Shown: one piece after another, positions 1-5,246 of the stretch
Layout: every line of letters starts with the position of its first letter
How positions within the stretch are numbered: the stretch's first letter is position 1
Origin: an uncultured Christensenellaceae bacterium
Lineage (GTDB): Bacteria > Bacillota > Clostridia > Christensenellales > MGBC116941
Direction of reading: 5' to 3'
NCBI GenBank assembly: GCA_910585035.1
Contig: CAJUEF010000003.1
Location: forward strand, 61,600-73,919
DNA length: 12,320 nt
Notes under the pieces: generated by a model
What the model was told of the DNA's origin: nothing
Database searches by the model: none
Seen by the model: the letters and a program-made list of their open reading frames with translations, nothing else
Made by a program: the position numbers and the translations under genes

Positions 1-895
1 GCATGCCGTATACGAAGTTAAAGAAGAAATACGACATAAAGAACGAGTGAGTAAGGTAAATGTTATATGAATGATTGCCTAAATACTCCAATATTTTATT
101 AACAGGTCCAAGATATTCAAAAAGCTCAAACATTATCTGAATTACAAGAACTGCAATAAAACCGTCTGTCTTTAGATAAGAATAATATGTATGCGTAGTC
201 ATAAGATACCTTATGTACATAACAAGAACAAGGAACACCACTTCCAGAGGCAGCCTCACTTGAAGCTTATCCCACTGCTTTACTTTTACAAACAAGTTGT
301 ATTTGGCAATTACCATACCAATGCAGAATGGGAAAATCCAGTCAACAACAAAATAGCTGCTTCTCCACAGCAAAGATGCAAAAGTTAAAATCGTAAATAA
401 CGCAGGAATCTTATCCAAGAACTGGAATGCCAGTGGAAACAGAAGGTAGAAAAGCAGTATAAGGCTTATAAACCACCATGCGTCATTCATGCTTCCGGAT
501 TTAAAATACATGTTAAGACCCAAAAAATTTATAAACGCATCAAAAACACTGCCTCCGTAAAGATAATTCAGCGTTCTTCCGAAAAACATTGCACCAACAG
601 CGCCAAAGATTATAAAACTAATCCAGTAAGGAGCCATAAGATTTGGGATTTTTTTCGCCAGAAAATCAAAATACTTAGACCTTTTTTTGTTATAGCTCAT
701 CCAAAGCCCGTAACCGCTTAAAACCAGAAAAATTGCAACGCAAACCTTTCCGTAAAACGCCACAAGCACACCAAAACCCGAAGGCACCGGATTTGCCACA
801 AGCTGACCGAATCTCAAATGATGCCAAAGCAGCAAAAGCACAGCCACTCCCTTTGCAATCTGAGTATTCGTACCTCTAAAAGATAACTTATCCAC
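1..895 (-). CDS. Acyltransferase 3 family integral membrane protein (partial, C-terminus beyond left edge)
   Basis: The minus strand is open from here to the left edge and encodes a polytopic membrane protein. Its N-terminus contains 'NTQIAKGVAVLLLLWHHL', matching the first membrane helix and HH motif of the acyltransferase 3 family (Acyl_transf_3). Hydrophobic segments follow, with 'VAIFLVLSGYGLW' and the family-typical 'NHSYNIYLTHSFF' near the cut end. Members move acyl groups (often acetyl) onto cell-surface sugars, peptidoglycan or lipids; the substrate here cannot be read. About 298 residues are visible, so little is missing. Start choice: an ATG at 904-902 touches the AAAGGGG ribosome binding site with no spacing, whereas GTG at 895-893 lies 9 nt from it, so GTG is preferred (MDKLSFRG...). 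It is transcribed divergently from the 1071 operon. Confidence 0.85.
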   Translation of the reverse strand, partial: MDKLSFRGTNTQIAKGVAVLLLLWHHLRFGQLVANPVPSGFGVLVAFYGKVCVAIFLVLSGYGLWMSYNKKRSKYFDFLAKKIPNLMAPYWISFIIFGAVGAMFFGRTLNYLYGGSVFDAFINFLGLNMYFKSGSMNDAWWFISLILLFYLLFPLAFQFLDKIPALFTILTFASLLWRSSYFVVDWIFPFCIGMVIAKYNLFVKVKQWDKLQVRLPLEVVFLVLVMYIRYLMTTHTYYSYLKTDGFIAVLVIQIMFELFEYLGPVNKILEYLGNHSYNIYLTHSFFMSYFFFNFVYGM

Positions 896-923
896 GTGCT
901 CCATCCCCTTTCTTTATAATTAA

Positions 924-952
924 ATTTTACCTTATTGTTTTATAGCCGTCAA
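924..952 (-). promoter_or_regulatory. Sigma-A promoter for the acyltransferase gene
   Basis: On the minus strand, -35 TTGACG (952-947) and -10 TAAAAT (929-924) are separated by exactly 17 bp. It lies just upstream of the ribosome binding site of the acyltransferase gene, giving a leader of about 20 nt. Five of six bases match at each element. Confidence 0.7.
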
Positions 953-981
953 CATAATAATTTATGAAAGTAAATAAAACC

Positions 982-1010
982 TTGCTATAACTTTAGATTT
1001 TTATTATTAT
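982..1010 (+). promoter_or_regulatory. Candidate sigma-A promoter for the UPF0237/UPF0210 operon
   Basis: TTGCTA (982-987) and TATTAT (1005-1010) are spaced by 17 bp, about 60 bp upstream of the ATG at 1071. The surrounding DNA is very AT-rich and a second TATAAT (1034-1039) without a clear -35 is also present, so the call is tentative. Confidence 0.45.
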
Positions 1011-1070
1011 ATAAAATAAAGGTCAAAATTTAATATAATTTATATAAAAGTTAATCGGAGGAATTTTCAA

Positions 1071-1340
1071 ATGAAAGCAATAGTAACCGTTATCGGTGAG
1101 GACTGTGTTGGCATTATCGCCAAAATAAGCACACTTTTAATGGAACACAACGTAAACATAGTAGACCTGACCCAGAACGTACTGGATAACATCTTCACAA
1201 TGACGATGATAGTAGACGTTTCCAAAGTTTCCGCTTCCTTTGAAGCTTTAAGCAGCGCCCTTCAGCAAAAAGGCGAAGAAATGGGGCTTGATATCCGCAT
1301 TCAAAGGGAAGAAATATTTACTGCTATGCATCGTATTTAA
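1071..1340 (+). CDS. UPF0237 family ACT-domain protein
   Basis: This 89-residue protein is essentially a single ACT domain. It opens with 'MKAIVTVIGEDCVGIIAKIS' and continues with 'LMEHNVNIVDLTQNV', the typical strand-helix-strand start of ACT folds that bind amino acids or other small ligands. It matches the UPF0237 family (GcvR-like ACT_6 proteins of Gram-positive bacteria) in length and sequence. GGAGGA at 1057-1062 sits 8 nt before the ATG. The next gene starts 11 nt after its stop, so the two form an operon. This pairing with UPF0210 is a conserved arrangement (SP0238/SP0239 in pneumococcus). A ligand-sensing role for its partner is a reasonable inference; no ligand can be read from the sequence. 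Confidence 0.9.
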   Translation: MKAIVTVIGEDCVGIIAKISTLLMEHNVNIVDLTQNVLDNIFTMTMIVDVSKVSASFEALSSALQQKGEEMGLDIRIQREEIFTAMHRI

Positions 1341-1351
1341 TGAGGTGAAAC

Positions 1352-2710
1352 ATGTTAAACCAAAATGAAATAATTCAAACTATACAAATGATAGATAAGC
1401 TGCATTTGGATATCCGCACAATTACCATGGGAATAAACCTGCTTGATTGTACCCATGAAAACGAGCAGATAGCCTGCACAAAAATTTATGATAAGATTTC
1501 AAAAAAGGCGGAACACCTCGTAAAAACAGGCTGTGACATTGAAAAGGAGTTTGGCATTCCCGTTATTAATAAGCGTATATCTGTGACCCCAATATCTCTT
1601 GTTGCCGGAACCAGCAAAACCAATGACTATGTGTGTTTTGCAAAGGCCCTTGAAAAAGCGGCTGTTAATACAGGGGTAAACTTCTTAGGCGGATTTTCCG
1701 CCCTTGTTCAAAAGGGCTGCACAAATGCAGATTTAAACCTTATAAAATCCATTCCTGAAGCCCTGAGCGAAACGGAGCACGTTTGTTCCAGCGTAAACGT
1801 GGCTTCCAGCCGCGCAGGCATAAATATGAACGCAGTTAAAGAAATGGGTATAGTAATAAAAAAAGCGGCAGAGCTAACAGCAGCTTCCGACGGTCTTGCG
1901 TGCGCAAAGCTGGTGGTATTTGCCAATGCCGTTGAGGATAATCCATTTATGGCAGGCGCTTTCCACGGCGTAAGTGAAGCGGATACCGTAATAAATGTTG
2001 GCGTAAGCGGACCGGGCGTTGTCCATGCCGCTTTACAAAATGTCAAGGAAGGCACCTTTGACGAGGTTGCGGAAACAATAAAAAAGACTGCCTTTCGTAT
2101 TACAAGAATAGGACAGCTTGTAGCTCAGGAAGCTTCAAAACGCCTTGATACATCCTTTGGCATCGTAGATTTATCCCTTGCCCCAACTCCTGAACGAGGT
2201 GACAGCGTTGCACGTATTTTGGAAGCCATGGGTCTTGAAGTGTGCGGCACTCACGGCACAACCGCCGCCCTTGCCCTTCTCAACGATGCCGTTAAAAAAG
2301 GCGGCGTTATGGCTTCTTCCCACGTTGGCGGCCTTAGCGGCGCTTTTATCCCTGTAAGCGAAGACGAAGGCATGATAAACGCAGTAAACGTTGGCGGGCT
2401 TTCCTTGGATAAGCTGGAAGCTATGACCTGCGTATGCTCTGTTGGTCTTGATATGATAGCCATTCCGGGAGATACTCCGGCGGAAACCATTTCAGCTATT
2501 ATTGCAGACGAAGCAGCAATAGGCATGGTAAACCACAAAACAACCGCCGTGCGGTTAATACCTGCCCCTGGCAAATCCGTAGGCGATACGGTTGAGTTTG
2601 GCGGTCTTCTTGGCAGCGCGCCTATTATGCCTGTAAATAAATATTCTTCCGCAGATTTTATTTTAAGAGGCGGTCTTATCCCCGCTCCTCTTCACAGCCT
2701 TAAAAATTAG
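1352..2710 (+). CDS. UPF0210 / DUF711 family protein
   Basis: This full-length 452-residue protein is of the DUF711 (UPF0210) family, the partner of the upstream ACT protein; GAGGTG at 1342-1347 serves as its ribosome binding site. Typical conserved blocks are 'ITMGINLLDC' near residue 27, 'VGVSGPGVVHAAL' near 217, 'DLSLAPTPERGDSVARILE' near 273, 'GTHGTTAALALLNDAVKKGG' near 299 and 'MTCVCSVGLDMIAIPGDTP' near 356. Structures of the family have been grouped with the pyruvate-formate-lyase-like alpha/beta barrel fold, but I see no glycyl-radical motif (RVxGY). The biochemical function is unknown. No signal peptide or membrane segment is visible, so it should be cytosolic. A good terminator follows. 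Confidence 0.9.
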   Translation: MLNQNEIIQTIQMIDKLHLDIRTITMGINLLDCTHENEQIACTKIYDKISKKAEHLVKTGCDIEKEFGIPVINKRISVTPISLVAGTSKTNDYVCFAKALEKAAVNTGVNFLGGFSALVQKGCTNADLNLIKSIPEALSETEHVCSSVNVASSRAGINMNAVKEMGIVIKKAAELTAASDGLACAKLVVFANAVEDNPFMAGAFHGVSEADTVINVGVSGPGVVHAALQNVKEGTFDEVAETIKKTAFRITRIGQLVAQEASKRLDTSFGIVDLSLAPTPERGDSVARILEAMGLEVCGTHGTTAALALLNDAVKKGGVMASSHVGGLSGAFIPVSEDEGMINAVNVGGLSLDKLEAMTCVCSVGLDMIAIPGDTPAETISAIIADEAAIGMVNHKTTAVRLIPAPGKSVGDTVEFGGLLGSAPIMPVNKYSSADFILRGGLIPAPLHSLKN

Positions 2711-2715
2711 TATTA

Positions 2716-2761
2716 TAAAAAAGCACAGTTTCATATTTTAATAATGAATTTGTGCTTTTTT
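2716..2761 (+). terminator. Rho-independent terminator of the UPF0237/UPF0210 operon
   Basis: AAAAAAGCACA (2717-2727) pairs with TGTGCTTTTTT (2751-2761). The 23-nt loop contains a smaller TTCAT/ATGAA pairing. It starts 6 nt after the stop codon. Confidence 0.75.
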
Positions 2762-2785
2762 ACTTAATTTTATTTAACATCTTTC

Positions 2786-2800
2786 GATATTATTAATATC
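2786..2800. promoter_or_regulatory. Perfect 15-bp palindrome upstream of the 2881 gene (possible operator)
   Basis: GATATTA, a central T, and TAATATC form a perfect dyad about 80 bp before the 2881 start codon. It has the size of a small repressor site. The surrounding DNA is AT-rich, no convincing -10/-35 pair is beside it, and the regulator is unknown. Confidence 0.25.
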
Positions 2801-2880
2801 CAAGGATGGATGTCATTAGTTTTACAGGCAACTATTAGTAAACTGATGATAATAATTTTAAACACGGAGGTTGATTTTAC

Positions 2881-3498
2881 ATGGATGTACAAGGTGTAAA
2901 TACTGGTATTGCTTCTTATCTGAACAAAAACACAGTTGAGCAAAAACCGGCTAATTCAAATTCTGCAGCTACAGGTGCGGCAGCTGCTAACACTTCAGCT
3001 GCTGGAGCTGCTAACGAAAAATTGGAAGGCGTTGAATTCGTTAAAAGCGAAGACACAAAGAAGCCTGTCACATATGATAAAGCTGCAACTTTAGAGTATA
3101 TCAGACAGTCTGAAGAAGCTCGTATGCAAAACTTTAACAACATGATTACGAAGATGCTTGTTAAGCAGGGAGAAACATCCAACCTCACTCTTAACAATAT
3201 GAAGCTTTTTGTTTCAGAAGCTGATGCTGCTAAAGCCGCTAAAGCAATAGCTCCTGGCGGAGAATATTCTGTAGACGCTGTAGCAGGCAGAATACTCGAT
3301 ATGGCAAAAGCCCTTTCCGGCGGAGACCCATCTAAAATAAGCTTACTTAAAAACGCTGTTAAAAAAGGCTTTAAAGATGCTGAAGAAGCTTGGGGCGGAA
3401 AAATGCCTTCAATCACAGATGAAACCTACAACAAAGTTATGAAAGGCTTTGACGAGTGGGAAGCATCTTCAAAAGGTGTTACTTCAACACAGGATTAA
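2881..3498 (+). CDS. Uncharacterised helical protein, 205 aa
   Basis: GGAGG at 2866-2870 lies 10 nt before the ATG, and the gene is monocistronic with a strong terminator directly after it. There is no signal peptide or membrane helix. Residues 20-50 form an Ala/Asn/Ser/Thr-rich, probably disordered segment. The rest is charged and helical. The C-terminal block 'SVDAVAGRILDMAKALSGGD' followed by 'KISLLKNAVKKGFKDAEEAW' resembles small proteins of unknown function in motile Clostridia and, loosely, DUF5610-type domains, but I cannot assign a family with certainty. Codon use looks native. The abundant Ala and Lys, good ribosome binding site and terminator suggest a well expressed cytosolic protein. 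Confidence 0.75.
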   Translation: MDVQGVNTGIASYLNKNTVEQKPANSNSAATGAAAANTSAAGAANEKLEGVEFVKSEDTKKPVTYDKAATLEYIRQSEEARMQNFNNMITKMLVKQGETSNLTLNNMKLFVSEADAAKAAKAIAPGGEYSVDAVAGRILDMAKALSGGDPSKISLLKNAVKKGFKDAEEAWGGKMPSITDETYNKVMKGFDEWEASSKGVTSTQD

Positions 3499-3510
3499 TA
3501 ATTAAAAGCA

Positions 3511-3550
3511 AAAAAGCTCTTGTCCTTTTTGGATAAGGGCTTTTTCTTTT
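3511..3550 (+). terminator. Strong rho-independent terminator after the 2881 gene
   Basis: A 15-bp stem (3511-3525 with 3531-3545, two G-U pairs) closes a TTTTT loop and runs into a T-rich tract. The stem includes GC-containing AAAAAGCTCTTGTCC. It begins 12 nt after the stop codon. Confidence 0.8.
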
Positions 3551-3564
3551 TTGTTTTTTTATTC

Positions 3565-3609
3565 TTACTTTTCTTTTTTGAAAAAAAGAAAAGTAACAAA
3601 AGAAAAACC
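3565..3609. repeat. Palindromic AT-rich repeat, copy A
   Basis: TTACTTTTCTTTTTT (3565-3579) and its exact reverse complement (3582-3596) flank a 2-nt centre. The tail CAAAAGAAAAACC follows. The same layout, a perfect palindrome ending in GTAA followed by C(A/G)AAAAGAAAA(A)CC, recurs at 10277-10321. Inverted, degenerate counterparts occur at 3774-3820 and 10363-10400. It looks like one end of a short interspersed, MITE-like element with no coding capacity. Confidence 0.65.
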
Positions 3610-3773
3610 ATATTAAATAAACTTTTATATTTAAAAAAATATAATTCTTTAAAAAATAAATTTAAAGCAATTTTAAAATTTGAATTAAGACAGTAAATAC
3701 TTAAAAGCCTTAACTTTTCACCTTCTAACAAACAAAAAATCTCATATTTCCTAAAAAATATTTTTCAATTAAT
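3610..3773. other. AT-rich non-coding spacer between repeat copies A and B
   Basis: About 164 bp of very AT-rich DNA lies between the two inverted repeat copies. I see no plausible gene on either strand, no RNA gene and no convincing promoter. A minus-strand open frame overlapping the region (3495-3731) encodes only Lys/Phe/Leu-rich low-complexity sequence. Confidence 0.5.
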
Positions 3774-3820
3774 CTTCTTTTTGTGGCTTTTTCTTTTTTC
3801 CAAAAGAAAAAGCAAAGAAA
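3774..3820. repeat. Palindromic AT-rich repeat, copy B (inverted relative to copy A)
   Basis: GCTTTTTCTTTT (3786-3797) and its exact reverse complement (3802-3813) flank a 4-nt loop TTCC. The preceding TCTTTTTGTGGCTTTTTC resembles the reverse complement of copy A's tail (TCTTTTGTTACTTTTC). Copies A and B therefore face each other across about 165 bp. Confidence 0.5.
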
Positions 3821-3853
3821 AAATTTTATCCCCTCTCCTCCCTTATTACACCC

Positions 3854-3887
3854 ACATTTTTCAAAATGTTAAAAACATGGTTTAACA
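3854..3887. promoter_or_regulatory. Two overlapping-scale dyads upstream of the recombinase (possible operator or accessory site)
   Basis: ACATTTT (3854-3860) and AAAATGT (3863-3869) form a dyad around TC. TGTTAAA (3867-3873) and TTTAACA (3881-3887) form a second dyad with a 7-nt spacer. The first contains TTTTTCAAAA, a 10-mer also present in the 4580-4591 half-site of the inversion switch. It lies 60-90 bp before the recombinase, so it could be a site where the recombinase represses itself or builds a synaptic complex. The AT-rich context makes a chance match possible. Confidence 0.3.
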
Positions 3888-3944
3888 ATGATAAAAATAT
3901 GTGAGTAAAGCCATTATAAAATAAAGATACTACCATTAAGCCAA

Positions 3945-4565
3945 ATGACAAGGGAGGTGAGCTTCATAGTATACGGATATATCAGAGTGTCTGCTGCCGA
4001 CCAAAATGAGAACAGGCAGCTGGCCGCAATGAGTGAAAAATCCGTTCCAATAAACAATCTATATATTGACAAACAATCAGGAAAGGATTTTAACAGACCG
4101 GGATATAAAAAATTAATTAAGCGGTTAAAAGCCGGCGATGTGCTCTTTATTTTGAGTATTGACCGCCTCGGTAGGAATTACTTGGAGATTCAGGAACAAT
4201 GGCATTTTTTAACAAAGGAAAAGGGAGCGGATATATGTGTTATAGACATGCCCCTTTTGGATACCAGGCGCTGCCGGGATCTAATGGGAACCTTTATTGC
4301 CGATTTAGTTCTGCAAATTCTATCCTTTGTTGCGCAAAGCGAAAGAGAAAACATTCGCAAAAGACAGCAGCAAGGAATAGCGGCGGCAAAAGCTAAGGGA
4401 GTGCGCTTTGGGAGACCGCCTCTGCCTTTGCCGGAAAACTTCCATGAAATTTATTTTGCGTGGAAAAGCAAAAAAATAACACTTCAGCAAGCTGCAAAAG
4501 CTTGTGAAATGCCGATGGGTACATTTTATTCCAAAGCCAAAAAGATGGACGAAAATAAAAAATGA
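3945..4565 (+). CDS. Small serine recombinase (resolvase/DNA invertase family)
   Basis: This complete catalytic domain plus C-terminal HTH matches Hin/Pin/gamma-delta resolvase in size and order. Numbered from ATG 3945, the active-site set is present: Tyr12, Arg14, nucleophile Ser16 in 'YGYIRVSAADQ', Arg51, Asp73-Arg74 and Arg77 in 'IDRLGRN', and Glu133-Arg134 in 'QSERENIRKRQ' on the dimer helix. 'GVRFGRPPLPLP' leads to a resolvase-type HTH ('ITLQQAAKACEMPMGTFYSK'). It should cut and rejoin DNA at 2-bp staggered sites through a phosphoserine link. The start is odd: ATG 3945 has no ribosome binding site, while AGGGAGG at 3951-3957 sits 8 nt before ATA 3966. Starting there would give the family-typical M(I)VYGYIRVS. 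The inversion site begins one base after the stop codon. It most likely inverts 4578-4682. Confidence 0.88.
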   Translation: MTREVSFIVYGYIRVSAADQNENRQLAAMSEKSVPINNLYIDKQSGKDFNRPGYKKLIKRLKAGDVLFILSIDRLGRNYLEIQEQWHFLTKEKGADICVIDMPLLDTRRCRDLMGTFIADLVLQILSFVAQSERENIRKRQQQGIAAAKAKGVRFGRPPLPLPENFHEIYFAWKSKKITLQQAAKACEMPMGTFYSKAKKMDENKK

Positions 4566-4591
4566 TTTTGAAAAAGTGTACTTTTTCAAAA
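4566..4591. other. Recombination site 1 (26-bp hix-like palindrome)
   Basis: The left arm TTTTGAAAAAGT (4566-4577) and its exact reverse complement (4580-4591) surround the 2-bp core GT (4578-4579). Two 12-bp half-sites around a 2-bp core is the known geometry of serine invertase sites such as hix for Hin. It follows the recombinase stop codon directly. It lacks a T-tract and a GC stem, so it is not a terminator. Confidence 0.7.
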
Positions 4592-4614
4592 CGTAAGAAA
4601 ATCTCTTTTTAATT

Positions 4615-4643
4615 ACTATACTACATATTTTATCTGTTTTCAA
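4615..4643 (-). promoter_or_regulatory. Sigma-A promoter inside the invertible segment, pointing toward the recombinase (OFF orientation)
   Basis: On the minus strand, -35 TTGAAA (4643-4638) and -10 TATAGT (4620-4615) have exactly 17 bp between them; four and five of six bases match consensus. No comparable -35/-10 pair is seen on the plus strand between the two sites. Transcription would begin near 4608, cross site 1 and run antisense into the recombinase 3' end. Confidence 0.65.
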
Positions 4644-4668
4644 TACCCTTTTAAGAAAATATTACTAC

Positions 4669-4694
4669 TTTTGAAAAAGTACACCTTTTAAAAG
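4669..4694. other. Recombination site 2 (inverted relative to site 1)
   Basis: TTTTGAAAAAGT (4669-4680), core AC (4681-4682), then the imperfect outer arm ACCTTTTAAAAG (4683-4694), 9 of 12 matching the ideal complement. The inner arm is the exact inverted copy of site 1's inner arm. Because the cores are GT and AC, the sites match only in inverted alignment, which would favour inversion over deletion. Confidence 0.6.
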
Positions 4695-4744
4695 TAAAAA
4701 CTGAGAAAACTGTTAAAAAATCCAAAAACTTAGGAAGAGATTTT

Positions 4745-5204
4745 ATGAACAAAAAATTAGTCGCATTACTAATGGCAGAAACAATAAGCGTATCTGCTTT
4801 GCCTTTTTCTGCCCTGGCGGCACAGCCATCAAATGTCAGTTTTACTGAAATTGGAGCAGAAACTGATATTCTAGGCAAAAAACCAATGACTTTATTAAAT
4901 GCAAAATCCGGACGGCATAGCTCTTACAGATGATGAAAAGGTATATTCCGGCTGTGAAATCGTTCTTTTAAAGGCAGACGGTACAGAAGCAGGAAGATAC
5001 ACTGTTATTATCCCTGGCGCTTTCACAAAGTCCGGCGTTGTTGAAATAAGCGATTTAACTAAGCTTGCAAACGCTTATGTTCAAGGTGAAAATGTGTTAA
5101 ATGAGCTGGAAACACTTATAGGCGATGTTAACAACAACGGCGAAATTGATTTAGCCGATATTGTTAAAGCTGCAAATACTTTTGTAGCAAGACCACAAAA
5201 CTAA
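4745..5204 (+). pseudogene. Secreted dockerin-like protein, frameshifted
   Basis: AGGAAGAG at about 4732-4739 precedes ATG 4745. The N-terminus is a signal peptide ('MNKKLVALLMAETISVSALP', cleavage likely after 'SALA'). The frame stops at 4931-4933, but the +1 frame continues to a normal end at 5204. Removing one A from AAAA at 4903-4906 gives a continuous 152-residue protein ('LLNANPDGIALTDDEKV'). The restored C-terminus has two aligned 22-residue repeats, GAFTKSGVVEISDLTKLANA-YV and GDVNNNGEIDLADIVKAANT-FV. The second carries dockerin-type calcium ligands and the first has lost most of them. Dockerins bind cohesins to attach secreted proteins to scaffolds. It is the first gene after the invertible promoter and shares a probable transcript with the next gene. 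Frameshift or assembly error cannot be separated from sequence alone. Confidence 0.7.
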
Positions 5205-5246
5205 ATAACTTTTGTACTCAAAAAATTTTAGGCGGATAAAATACAA

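Larger units (their letters stand above)
4566..4694. other. Putative invertible promoter segment (phase switch)
   Basis: Two 26-bp sites in inverted orientation (cores GT and AC) bound about 100 bp carrying a single good promoter. The cassette lies between a serine recombinase gene and two surface-protein genes. Exchange at the cores would map position x to 9260 minus x. The promoter would then lie at about 4617-4645 on the plus strand, with a start near 4652 and a leader of about 90 nt to the ATG at 4745. In the orientation shown the downstream genes are predicted OFF. I infer this from architecture alone; no inverted read is available to me. Confidence 0.65.

Noticed and set aside
191..388. 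Plus-strand open frame of 65 codons
   Set aside because: It is antisense to the acyltransferase gene, has no ribosome binding site and no recognisable protein features.
3495..3731. Minus-strand open frame of 78 codons
   Set aside because: The translation is Lys/Phe/Leu low-complexity sequence over the terminator and AT-rich repeat; no ribosome binding site.
3565..3820. CRISPR array or insertion sequence in the repeat region
   Set aside because: The copies are inverted and palindromic, not regularly spaced direct repeats, and no transposase or cas gene is present.
4197..4396. Second-frame open reading frame inside the recombinase gene
   Set aside because: It overlaps the conserved catalytic and dimer-helix coding sequence and has no independent support.
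4566..4591. The palindrome after the recombinase as a terminator
   Set aside because: The stem is almost all A-T, there is no loop of usable size and no T-tract follows. The second, inverted site makes a recombination site a better explanation.
4903..4906. Programmed ribosomal frameshift as the explanation for the split dockerin-like gene
   Set aside because: There is no rare codon or stop at the shift point, no classical slippery heptamer and no clear stimulatory structure; a simple one-base insertion explains it better.
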